The position numbers and the translations under genes are program-made. Shown here piece after piece: positions 20,641 through 30,762 of a DNA stretch of 64,000 nt. Below the pieces are notes generated by a model. It had not been told where the DNA came from. It was given only the letters and a program-made list of their open reading frames with translations, and did not search any database. The stretch is from Prosopocoilus inquinatus. Its lineage: Eukaryota > Arthropoda > Insecta > Coleoptera > Lucanidae. The first letter of the stretch is position 1, and the number at the start of each line of letters is the position of its first letter. The DNA is taken from the NCBI GenBank assembly GCA_036172665.1, contig CM069875.1, forward strand, positions 12,170,001-12,234,000. The letters run 5' to 3'.

Positions 20641-21269
20641 CCTTCAGTCATGCCAATATAAGTAGATATTCAGATCCTCATAGTTTCTCAAAACGGTCTC
20701 TGAAGTAAAGCAAATCTAATCGTAGAGAGATTTTTCTCTTTGCATCACTCCTCTGTTCATTTAGTACAGAAATTCTTCTGCCAAGATTATACGTACTTAC
20801 ACTTATACAATACTTATTAAATTTCATTCAACTGTGAATTTTATCAGAAAGAAGCATATTTAGTGAAAACTTGTTTGTTTTATGTAAAATGTAAAATTAA
20901 TTTGCTACTAGTTTGACGTTAATTACAGTTACAAGTACTCGCATCGAAAACGCAAACGTTTTGGAAAATTGAATGGTCGACAATACATACGTTCGCATTT
21001 TTAACGAATACGCGCTCGTCAAGAATAGGTCCCCTGGATGCACATTTTGCCTCGCATACTTGAAGCGCAAGAATTTTCTTCTTTGCACGAGCAAGTATGC
21101 GTACCGACCTCAAGACTTCTATGTGACAGTCGGTCTAAGAATCACGTACGCCGAGTAGTGATTTGCATTGTTTTGATGTTGTTGCTCTAGTAAAAACACA
21201 ATTTAAAGTTCCTTAACCCTGTTAATGGATCTTCATAAACTCAGTTTTTGATCTGTAATGTTTGATTTT

Positions 21270-21411
21270 AGGGCCTTTTTTTCAATCACAAGTTAAAGTT
21301 AAGTTAACTTTAACCTTCAGTTTATTGCCGTGGGAACAGTTGTCTTCGTACTTGTTACCATGAAAATAAACCGAGAGTTAGGGTTAACCTGTGATTGAAA
21401 AAACGGGCCTA
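21270..21411. mobile_element. Hairpin MITE family H, copy 1
   Basis: The left end TAGGGCC then TTTTTCAATCACA pairs with the right end TGTGATTGAAAAAAC then GGGCCTA. The inner part AGTTAA..., GGAACAGTTGTCTTCG resembles the elements at 63251-63378 and 31229-31330, which share (A/G)AAACAATTGT around the turn. The whole element can fold into one long hairpin. Confidence 0.6.
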
Positions 21412-21734
21412 ATCATAAGATTCTATTCACTTTAATTCGGTTAATTAGCTCACACATAAAGCAATTGCAGATATGTAAAATACACGTAATACATACGTTC
21501 AATTAAAAAAAAATCCTAAAGGGCCGCGATTAGCACTAAGAACACATTACTCAATTTTTCATTACTGAATTCCACCATGGGAAATAATCTTAAAATGCAT
21601 TAATTTCAGTACATTTCTGTAAGTTGATACGCACACGTTGACACGGACACCAACACGAACAAGGATACACTGATAAAATCACGAACCTCTTCGTGACCTC
21701 TACTTAAATCATAAAAAAATTACTTAGTAAGCCG

Positions 21735-21905
21735 AGTAACAGCAGACAACAGCTTACGGTTTTAAAACTCGGGCAAGTCGGATTGCGGTGGACTTTCTCG
21801 AGAGACTCTTCTGCTGATGAGGACCCAATTGGTGCCGAAATAGCGCTATGCAGAGGATGCTTGAGGGCCCCACTGCAATCTGAGCAGACTTGCTGTAGCG
21901 TTTTC
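21735..21905 (+). mobile_element. Divergent relative of the 312-bp hammerhead repeat
   Basis: CTTCTGCTGATGA...GCAGAGGATGCTTGAGG...CACTGCAATCTG aligns with CTCTGCTGAAGA...CCAGAGGCTGCTCGAGG...CACTGCAATCAAA of the main family. Only about 170 bp is recognisable. Overlapping open frames on both strands are by-products. Confidence 0.45.
21808..21856 (+). ncRNA. Hammerhead-like motif, probably inactive
   Basis: Stem I CTTCTG/CAGAGG, core CTGATGA (21814-21820), stem II GGACC/GGTGCC with a bulge, GAAA, and a longer palindromic stem III (A)TAGCGCTA(T). The residue before the predicted cleavage site is G (21850), which hammerheads do not normally tolerate, so this copy is probably dead. Confidence 0.5.
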
Positions 21906-22901
21906 AAGTTCATTGTTCGCATTATACAATCTTTTGTCGTAAACAAACACGTTTTGTTCTTTCAGTTCAAGGTAAATGTTCGTATTCTGTGTTTTTTTCT
22001 CTCGACAGTCCATTGCTGTTGTGACGCAATCAGCTATTCCAGTGACCATCAAAGTTTATATAATATTTTTCAATCCACATTATTTCGAAAACTATACTGG
22101 GTGTCTCATAACGTACGGAGGAGATTGAAAAGGCAGCTAGAGAAGATCAAAGTAAAGCTTTTTTCTCAATAAACTTTTGGTAAAAAATCAATAACTAAAA
22201 AGCTACAAGAGTTTAAAGTGAAATTACTTAGAAGCAAACATATTTCTGCCGCACATAATAATTCTTAGCATGAACAAGAACGTATATCTTTGAAAGAAAA
22301 AGCCGTATTTGACTTTCAACCAAAAGCAGAGCTTGTCTCTTATTTTTTCTTCATATGTAACATTTTCTTCTGTGCTTAAAATCGAAACTGACTTCGCTAT
22401 GTTAAAAATTGCAACAAGTTTCCGCGGCCATGGAAAAATTTTGGAGCGTTATTTCTCATTTAAGCACTGTTTGCAGATACGGATTCTTTTTAGCACGGCA
22501 GTATTTTCTTGCAAAATTATTTTCTTAAGCTCACAGTCGAGATCAAAAGCACATTTAATACCATATTCCTACACTATTGTCTAAATGAAAGACGAAAAAT
22601 ATAAGTATTAAAACGTAAATTAGGATTCGGAAGGAAAGGGAAATGTTTTAAAAACGTGTTAGGAAAGCGAATATATGGTTTATGAAATTCCCATAGTAGC
22701 CCTTTAATTAATTGTAACCCTGTGTATTATATCATAATTATAACTACCAAAACCGCAACGTAACTAGCTACATTATCAGATACACTGAAAGTATCTAGAT
22801 ATTTGTAAATAGATATGTTACAGCAGTGCCAATGTCACTCTTAAGTATGAATTAACGTAACACGGAAAAAACACCCTTGATTTCACAAGTTTTTTTTTAT
22901 T

Positions 22902-22946
22902 TACTAAATGTACATTTCGTATGCTAAGTATACATCGTCAGTGGTA
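22902..22946 (-). ncRNA. Hammerhead motif, left Penelope-like arm
   Basis: On the minus strand: TACCA, CTGACGA, T, GTATAC/GCATAC around TTA, GAAA, TGTACA, TT, TAGTA. The core is intact, but stem I and stem II each carry one mismatch relative to the right-arm copy, so activity is doubtful. Confidence 0.5.
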
Positions 22947-23282
22947 TACAAATTATTTTGTCTTACGGGCTAGTTTATATAGGATTTCAAAATCTAAAAC
23001 TGTTATTCTAAGAATATTTTCTTTAAATTGAGTGGGTACTAGAAAGACGGACCACCAAAATGAATCTTACCTAGAAAAGCGGAAGAGTGTCAGGAAACTT
23101 TCAGAAACGGATTAATGCATAAAGGAGTAGAAATTACTAAGAATGAAAATGGAACAATATTAAAGATTATTTATAGGATGTATAAATTTTGAAAAAGTAT
23201 TATTTAAAGGTGTTGTTTATGTTTCTTCATGTATATGGCTTCGAGCATATCTAAATTATTGCTTCGGGATTTTTTTAGGAGT

Positions 23283-23594
23283 TTAACATTTTCGATTGAA
23301 AAGTTGTGTCCTGTCTCGTGGTAATGTGGGGCAATAGCTGATTTTTCTGTGTTTGTATTTTAGATGTGTCATATGTTCTTTATATCTGGTTCCAATATTT
23401 CTTTTTGTTTGTTCTATGTACGATTTTGGGCAAGTATCGCATTTGATTTGGTATATTCCGGATTGTTTTAAGTTCGGTTCTTGACTTATTTTATTATTTA
23501 CTATTGTTTTTAAATTATGGTTGTTGGAAAAGGCTGGAATTAAATTGTATCTTTTAAACAAGTTCTTGATTTTATTTTTCCTTCCAACAATCAT
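23283..23594 (-). pseudogene. Penelope-like GIY-YIG endonuclease fragment (left arm)
   Basis: GIYQIKCDTCPKSYIEQT (about residues 46-63) is the GIY-YIG region with the preceding Lys-rich stretch and the Cys pair CDTC seen in Penelope endonucleases. The YIG motif reads YIE. Frame is lost after HLKYKH, where the right arm continues with EKSAIALHHHEAGHNFSIEN. The fragment is truncated at the palindrome centre and has no RT. Not functional. Confidence 0.75.
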
Positions 23595-23669
23595 AAGTTA
23601 AAAACGATAGTAAATAATAAAACAAGTCAAGAAACGAACAACAATTTTTTAAAATTAAAATTAATTAAA

Positions 23670-24002
23670 ACAATTCGGAATATATACCAAATCAAATGCG
23701 ATACTTGCCCAAAATCGTACATAAGACAAACAAAAGGAAATATTGGAACAAGATATAAAGAACATATGAAACATCTAAAATTCAAACACATAGAAAAATC
23801 AGCTATTGCCCTACATCACCACGAGGCAGGACACAACTTTTCAATAGAAAATATTAAACTCCTAAGAAAATGCCGAGGCAATAATTTATATATGCTCGAA
23901 GCCATATACATGAAGAAACTTAAACAATACCTTTTAAATTTAGATTTATCACCTTTAAATAATACTTTTATAAAATTTATACATCCTATAAATAATCTTT
24001 AA
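23670..24002 (+). pseudogene. Penelope-like GIY-YIG endonuclease C-terminus (right arm)
   Basis: The open frame runs from about 23670 to a stop at 24000-24002: NIYQIKCDTCPKSYIRQT, then GTRYKEHMKHLKFKH, HHHEAGHNFSIENIKLL, and MLEAIYMKKLKQYLLNLD. The GIY glycine is Asn and the YIG glycine is Arg. The His and the Glu of LEAIY expected in this family are present. It lacks everything upstream of the domain. Confidence 0.75.
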
Positions 24003-24192
24003 TATTGTTCTATTTTCATTCCTAGTAATTTCTACTCCTAGTTTCCTGACACTCTTCCGCTTTTCTAGGTAAGATTCATTCTGGTGGTCCGTCTTACTAG
24101 TACTTACTCAATTTACAGAAAATGTTCTTACAATAACAGTTTTAGATTTTGAAATCCTATATAAACTAGCCCGTAAGACAAAATAATTTGTA

Positions 24193-24237
24193 CACTACTG
24201 ACGATGTATGCTTAGCATACGAAATGTACATTTAGTG
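24193..24237 (+). ncRNA. Type I hammerhead ribozyme motif, right Penelope-like arm
   Basis: Stem I CACTA (24193-24197) pairs perfectly with TAGTG (24233-24237). The core CTGACGA is followed by one T, stem II GTATGC/GCATAC closes a TTA loop, then GAAA and the self-complementary stem III (A)TGTACA(T), with T at 24232 before the predicted cleavage. The single extra T before stem II is the only irregularity. Confidence 0.7.
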
Positions 24238-24299
24238 AATAAAAAAAAAAACTTTTGTGAAATCAAGGGTGTTTTTTTCGTGTTGCGTTAATTCATAAT

Positions 24300-25814
24300 A
24301 TTTCACAAGTTCTCAAGAAATAACTGTTAGTGCACTCTTAATTATTTATTTGTTGGTTGAAAAGTAATTCCTATTCAACCATGTTGAACTGCCCAAGTGT
24401 CATTTTTTAAATCATAACATCTAGTATATATTATGCCAATGTTTGATATTCGAAGGCGGTAAACAGGCAGTCGTTAATGATAAAATAGAAATACCTTCTT
24501 TTTTTTAACTCGCTTTTATATTCTATAATTAAAAGGAACTTATAGGTGTGTATTCTTTTATAATTTATACTACTTCATATCAGAGACTTATGCACCTAAG
24601 TTTTATTTTCATTATAAGTGAAGAGTTTCAAAGAGATAACGAAGGTTTTATGTGTTCATTGTAATACGCTGAAATGTGATACTCTGCGTTCAGCACGATC
24701 TGATTTTAACTTTAAGCGTAGCATATGCGTGCATTTCTTTGACGTTTATTACTAGTTAAACAACAGGCGGATCTCGAAATGGACCGCGCGTTATCGACGC
24801 CCTGTACTTAATTGAAATTGTAATAAGCGACGTCATAGTAGAATAAAGTATCGTGGACCAAGTGATCAACGCTGCGTCTCTCGAAGAGCCCTGATGCGTT
24901 CATAATCTGTACATTTTTCTTATTAATTAAAGGATATTCGCGTGTAGATAAGCGGTTGACACATGTAGATAAACTCACTGTGCTCTATTTAATGTTTGTT
25001 AGGAGACGATTTTATATGTGTACGATTCTTTGAGAATCAAGTGATGTAATATATTACAAACAAACAGGTTTCTATCTACTAGAAACGTTTAGTCAAATTG
25101 GATTTTCTTTCAACCTCACCCAATTTAATCCCCATCCACTTTATAAGGGTATTTCAGGCAACCTGTTTATTAGAAGTTTACGGTTTTCCAATTTGAATTT
25201 CTGTTTCATATTTTGCAGTTATAGGTTAGCGATAACGATTTATTATAGTACAGCGTGCGCCAATAGTGCGTATTCGGTAAATAGCAAATGATTTAAAATT
25301 AGTTAATTTAGAAATTTTACTACCTACAAAATCAATAGGACCTACTAAGAAAACACTGCAAAAATTATTTTTAAAGTAGACGTGATGATTAGTCGCGTTC
25401 CTTTTGCACCGATTCTCAGATAATCTCACCTCACTTCCCCTCCGTCGTTGAAATTACGCGTTCCTTTTACTTCAAAGTGAACTGATTTGAAGGGACCACT
25501 AACCCGTAATCAGTGATGAGTGTTCGTCTCTGAGTAGTGGTATTACATGTTACTTAACAAAATATTTGATGCTGAAAGGTATTTAATTTATTTGAAAAAA
25601 ACCCGTTTCAAACATCTTCGTATATATTTTAACGCATTATTTACAAGTGTCGTGTTTAAAATGTTGACATATCCTGACGTAAAAGGTTTTTTTTTATGTA
25701 AATAAGTACAGTTGGGGAAACAGAAATCGGCACAGTAAACTTTCGTTAGTTTAAACCTTACTTCTAAATTTCGATAACTATGGTAATTTATCAACCTTCA
25801 TATTAAGTAAAATG
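24300..25814. other. No gene; one dispersed repeat fragment
   Basis: About 25120-25260 matches 53380-53500 and, in reverse, 54415-54560 (AAGTTTACGG, AATTTCTGT, GGTTAGCGATAA). The rest shows no gene or structured element that I can support. Confidence 0.4.
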
Positions 25815-25879
25815 ATCATTCCGTTTATATAAAAATTTTGTGCAAAACGTTTTTGATTGCAGTGAGAACCTCGAGCAGC

Positions 25880-25924
25880 CTCTGGACAGCTGTTTCAGCC
25901 CTGCTTGGGGCTTCTTCAGCAGAG
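25880..25924 (-). ncRNA. Type I hammerhead ribozyme (312-bp family)
   Basis: On the minus strand: stem I CTCTG/CAGAG, core CTGAAGA, stem II AGCCC/GGGCT, core GAAA, minimal palindromic stem III (A)CAGCTG(T), C before the predicted cleavage. All core residues are intact. Confidence 0.8.
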
Positions 25925-26260
25925 ACGTAGCTCGACATTCCCACTGCAGACCAAAAACGACTTGCCCAATTTATTCGCAATTGCGATGTAAGAATGATGA
26001 ACATATAAAATAGCGACATCTTACTATCGCTTTTTGACCTAACATTGCAGTAGGATAGACAAATTGAAGCGGGATTTGCTCCTAATAAGTCCCCCATGCA
26101 AGGCGGCCATGTTTGCTGTCAAAGCATAATAAAAGATTTTAGAAAAATTTTGTGCAAATCGTTTTTGATTGCTATTTTATATGTTCATCATTCTTACATC
26201 GCAGTTGCGAATAAATTGGGCAAGTCGTTTTTGGTCTGCAGTGGGAATGTCGAGCTACGT

Positions 26261-26305
26261 CTCTGCTGAAGAAGCCCCAAGCAGGGCTGAAACAGCTGTC
26301 CAGAG
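26261..26305 (+). ncRNA. Type I hammerhead ribozyme (312-bp family)
   Basis: It has the same sequence as 25880-25924, on the opposite strand: CTCTG, CTGAAGA, AGCCC/GGGCT, GAAA, CAGCTG, TC, CAGAG. The core is intact and stem I is fully paired. Confidence 0.8.
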
Positions 26306-26513
26306 GCTGCTCGAGGTTCTCACTGCAATCAAAAACGATTTGCACAAAATTTTTCTAAAATCTTTCATTATGCTTTGACAGCAAGCATGGCCGCCTTGCA
26401 TGGGGGACTTATTAGGAGCAAATCCCGCTTCAATTTGTCTATCCTACTGCAATGTTAGGTCAAAAAGCGATAGTAAGATGTCGCTATTTTATATGTTCAT
26501 CATTCCGTTTATA

Positions 26514-27855
26514 ATTAAAAATTATAACGAAAAATACCCCATACAAATAAATCATACTAGTGTTAGTTTTTATTTTACTTACAGTTATCGCCCTGCGAAA
26601 TAAACTGAAACAAAATAACAGTCATGCAACCTTTCGATTGAATTATTGAATGCAAATGACATTGAATTAAGATTTCTAATATACATATTCCACATCCAAA
26701 AGACTTTCAAAGACTTCAGTAATTCCATTTGATTCACTGGTCGAAAATTTTCACGATACAGTCTTAAGAACTCAATTTGACAAGTTATTTCTGACATTCA
26801 CTGACGGTAATAAATTAATTAGAAGGGTCACGGCCGTCACCAAGGAAACTTCACACTAACAAAATAATCGGAAATTTCGTTATAAGACTTGTTCCGCTTT
26901 GTTTCCGCAACTGTACCATAATTTAATAAGATTTATTAATTTAATAATAATTTTAGTTCTGAAACACGCATTCACCTACTAGTTATTTTTTTTTTTCAAA
27001 ATCTTTTGCAGTATCTTGTTATTTTGTTTTAAAACAAATGTATCACAAATTGTAAACAAATTGTATCACGTGGTATGAATACTCAAGATAGCGTCCATAA
27101 GAAAAAAGACAGTTGACAGTCGTATTTGCGAAACTGTCAATCCCAACCTATTTCTTCGAACTGTATTAGATTGTTCATCGAATTTAACACAAAAAATCGA
27201 ATTTCGTGATTATGTTTTAATAAATAAGGAAGATATTCGAGATTTTCGAAAATTAGAATTCTCAGTTTTGTACACAAAAAATGTTGGTATTATTCATAGG
27301 GATTATTTTATACGATATTTATAATTAGTTAGGTACACTAAAGATTTTTTTTAGCCGCTGATTATGAATAAAATACCTCTATATAGCTCTTTAATTCAAT
27401 TGAATAGTTGTAGACTGCGAATGCTTCTATCTAGAGCTATAGTGCTGAATAAAAAATACTTATTTTTAAGAAATCTATCTATATCTGCAGTAAAAATTGG
27501 TACATTCCACTTAAAAAAGTATAAGTTTGGTAGATAACTCACTTATGAAACATGCTGTATATGTGAAAATAATTTGCTGATATATGTAGAACTCATTAAT
27601 GGCGATAACTTTTGTAGAAGACATTTTCTTTTATAATTAATAGTTAAGGCGCTATTGAAGAAATCGATTCCAACGACCCAGCCTGTATAAGATAGCGATA
27701 AGCACGACACGGTTACTTCTCTTGTGATTCAGAAGTCATCTACTGAAGATGTCATTGTACTGCAAACCACAGTCTCCAATACATTTCAACATGTACTATT
27801 ACATATTTATGTTCTTAAAATAAGTTTGCTTATGTTTGTGTTATTTATGTTTTTA
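26514..27855. other. No recognisable gene
   Basis: AT-rich sequence without supported genes or clear repeats. Confidence 0.4.
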
Positions 27856-27856
27856 A

Positions 27857-27960
27857 TGCCTGAACAGTCCAGTGGTAAGGGACCAGCCTTGCAATCGTAA
27901 GGACGTGGGTTCGCACCTCGCTCGAGATATTTCTCTGCGGTGTTTACTCATTTCAGGCAT
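27857..27960 (+). repeat. tRNA-like / SINE-like sequence
   Basis: AGTGGTAAGGGACC resembles a D-arm/A box (stem GTCC/GGAC) and GTGGGTTCGCACCTCGC resembles a T-arm/B box. The anticodon arm is irregular (CCTTG/TAAGG with a 6-nt loop) and no acceptor stem closes directly after the T arm. An outer pairing of ATGCCTGAA with TTTCAGGCAT lies 25 nt further out. It is best read as a tRNA-derived SINE head or tRNA pseudogene. Confidence 0.35.
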
Positions 27961-28439
27961 CCGTCAACGGCGGGAAGTTTTGGAAGTAATAAAGCCATGA
28001 AACAATATAATCACACAAAAATACACTCCCGCTCCCGAGATCTTGACAAGTCTATGACAAGGACAAACACCACAGATAAAAAAAAATCCCATTAAAAGTA
28101 AACAGTATTCAAATTTATGAAAAACAAATTTAGCACTGTTAAGGAACATTATTCAAGCACATTTCTTTATCGTAGGTAATATAATTCGAGTCGCTCATCT
28201 CATAACTGACAATATAATGCAAAAGGTGAAAACTATGTACTTCGTCAACGTAGCATAACTGGAGTTGCTGACGCTTTAATAACCAATTAAAGAGCAGAAT
28301 TATATGTCCTTACACTTCTGCAGCGGAATTAGAAATCTCACAGCCGGATGCCGTGTGCCGGAGGTGTGGAAACCCAGCATAACTCCAAAAAATTTCATTT
28401 TAATTTTACCAACAGTACCTGATTCTTTTAAATAATCTT

Positions 28440-28985
28440 GGTCGAATCGTTTTAGTTTGCAGTGGAACTCGTGCTATACTTCTACTGGCTGATGAAACCC
28501 TAATTAGATCTGAAGCAGCTGTACAGAGGCTCGTCGTGGGATTCACTGCAATCAAAAACGATTTGCAACAAATTTTTTTAATAACATTACCAATAAAGAT
28601 ACAAGATAGGTAAAATAGCTCGACATTCCCACTGCAAACAAAAACGACTTGTCCAATTTATTCGCAATTGCGATGTAAAAGTGAACAGATAAAATAGCGA
28701 CATATTACTATCGCTTTTTGACCTGACGTTGCAGTAGGATAGACAAATTGAAGCGGGATTTGCTCCTAATAAGTCCCCCATGCAAGGCTGCCATGCTTGC
28801 TGTCAAAGCATAATGAAAGTTTTTAGAAAAATTTTGTGCAAATCGTTCTTGATTGCAGTGAAAACCTCGAGCAGCCTCTGGACAGCTGTTTCAGCCCTGC
28901 TTGGGGCTTCTTTAGCAGAGACGTAGCTATCCTACTGCAATGTCAGGTCAAAAAGCAATAGGAAGATGTATTTTATCTGTTCATA
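28440..28985. mobile_element. Retrozyme-family copies, older and rearranged
   Basis: A diverged plus-strand segment (about 28440-28580: TTTGCAGTGGAACTC, CTGATGA, CAGAGGCTCGTCG, CACTGCAATCAAAAACG) is followed by a minus-strand copy (about 28610-28950) closer to the main family. A short plus-strand tail follows (CTACTGCAATGTCAGGTC). No target duplication is evident. It looks like insertions nested in an older member. Confidence 0.65.
28876..28920 (-). ncRNA. Hammerhead, inactivated by core mutation
   Basis: It matches the family hammerhead except that the core CTGAAGA reads CTAAAGA, changing an invariant G. Expected not to cleave. Confidence 0.65.
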
Positions 28986-29401
28986 AAATTTTATGTAAAA
29001 AAACCTTGCAAAAGAAACGTGAAAAATCGTTTCAAATTTTCTTGTGCACGTCACAGTTAAAAACCCAAGAGCAAATTTGATTCTTTTAAATACTGCTTAT
29101 AGATAAATACTAAATGCCCATTTACTTCTTCGCATCTTGAGCAAAACTGAGAATATTGAAAATCTTCCTTTTTTCGAAATACTAGACCGAAAGAAATTTT
29201 GTCTGACAATCAAAACATATATTTTGTAAATAAGTATTGAATCCTACTAAAATTTTGTCTAATATGTCCAACAATTCCAAGGTACAACATTTTTCGTATC
29301 TAAAATAAGTGCTATTTTTAGCAGAACTAATGCTTGGTTTATACAGTCAAAAAAACTAAAACTAAAATTAAAACTATGCAAAGGTTTCCGTTAATACACG
29401 G

Positions 29402-30762
29402 TGGCCCAACGATGCGTATTTCTTGTGAGGCTTATGGGAAAAAAATTAGGAAAAAAAATCTATAAAGAATTTTATACTAGACAATACGCGGCATATTGTA
29501 AAATTATTTTGAACTATACAGAGTGATCAGAAAAATGGTGGTTCGTGGAAACTTATTTTTTTTTTAATGGAACACCCTATATATTTTCAGATATTTGGAT
29601 GCGCCATAGTAAGCTGATTACAGCGATATAAAGATATATTGATTTTATTGAATAACTTTCATAAAATTATTTTTTTTTCTTGAAGAATTTTGCAAAAATA
29701 CAGTAAGTTTGAATTTGAATTTCTGATTAATGAGGTAACACGGACGAACGAAAATCTAACACGATATTTTTAGGACTTTGGCCTTTATGAAAATGTGAAC
29801 AAAATTAAGATATCATTTTGCATTATACTGAGCGATCGATACTTACGAAACATTCGGTATCTCATTTTTTTTTTAATGGAATGGCCTACTTTTTATTTCA
29901 GAAATGGATAGCACTTAAATGTAGCTTTCTGCTGATGTAAGGCTAAATACCTTTATTTTTAATAATTTCTTCACTAGAAATTTTCTAGTATTTCAATGGT
30001 CGGTGTTTTAAACTATACACCCACTATTGCTACTTTCCTACCTAAATTCAATCATTCGAAGTCATTTTTCGATCAATTGATTCTACTTTCAAAGATCTCT
30101 AATTGAATACCTCCGCGATAGGATTTATTTTACCAAAAATAATTTAAAAACAGACCATTGAAATACTTGTGAAAAGAAAATTTTTAGTGACGAAATTATT
30201 AAAAATAAAGATATATAACCTTATATCAGCAGAAAGCGACATTTAAGTGCTATCTATTTCTGAAATAAAAAGTAGGCCGTTCTATTTAAAAAAAATAAGA
30301 TACCAAATGTATCATAAGTATCGATCGCTCGGTAGAATGCAAAAAGGTATCTTAATTTTGTTCACATTTTCATAAAGGCCAAAGTCCCAAAAATATCGTG
30401 TCAGATTTTCGTTCGTCTGTGTTATCTCATTAATCAGAAATTCATATTCAAACTGACTGAATTTTTGCAAAATTCTTCAAGAAAAAAAAATTATTTTATG
30501 AAAGTTATTCAATAAAATCAATATATCTTTATACCGCTGTAATCAGCTTACTAACGGCGCATCCAAATATCTAAAAATATACAGGGTATTCTATTTTAAA
30601 AAAAATAATTTCCACGAACCACGATTTTTCTGATAACTCTGTATACTTCAAAATAATTTTACAACATGCCGCGTATTGTCTGTTATAAAATTCTTTATCA
30701 TCGATTTTTTTCCTAATTTCTTTCCTATAGGCCTCACAGAAGAAATATGCATCGTTGGGCCA
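29402..30762. mobile_element. Foldback element D, about 1.36 kb
   Basis: Arms 29402-30015 and 30140-30762 are reverse complements, leaving a loop of about 125 bp. Outer ends are TGGCCCAACGATGCGTATTT and AAATATGCATCGTTGGGCCA. Each arm contains two internal boundaries, AATGGAACACCC and AATGGAATGGCC, resembling termini of smaller elements. There is no coding sequence. A lone arm sits in the Gug intron at 9180-9727. Confidence 0.75.

Larger units (their letters stand above)
22847..24297. mobile_element. Palindromic pair of Penelope-like element 3' ends
   Basis: The two halves are reverse complements from the outer ends (ATGAATTAACG / CGTTAATTCAT) to a centre near 23590. Each encodes a broken C-terminal GIY-YIG endonuclease pointing outward, and each has a hammerhead motif near its outer end. 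Penelope-like elements are known for a C-terminal GIY-YIG domain, 5' truncation, inverted partial copies and hammerheads in their pseudo-LTRs. No reverse transcriptase remains. The halves differ by many substitutions and by about 60 bp near the centre. Confidence 0.75.
25815..26513. mobile_element. Hammerhead retrozyme-like element, copy 1, with 15-bp target duplication
   Basis: The 15-bp direct repeat ATCATTCCGTTTATA (25815-25829 and 26499-26513) brackets a 669-bp insert made of a minus-strand copy followed by a plus-strand copy, meeting near 26169. Each copy carries an intact hammerhead (25880-25924 minus, 26261-26305 plus). Outer ends are the T1 end (complement of GCACAAAATTTTT) on the left and the T2 end (TATTTTATATGTT) on the right. 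Open frames of 67-90 codons inside are incidental to the repeat. Confidence 0.8.

Noticed and set aside
21783..22172. 129-codon open frame as a gene
   Set aside because: It begins in the diverged ribozyme repeat, has no recognisable domain, and composition is like the AT-rich background.
27735..27775. CTACTGAAGATGTCATTG... as another hammerhead
   Set aside because: The GAAA element reads CAAA and no closing stem I or III can be formed; it may be a decayed relative of the motif at 3438, but the support is too weak.
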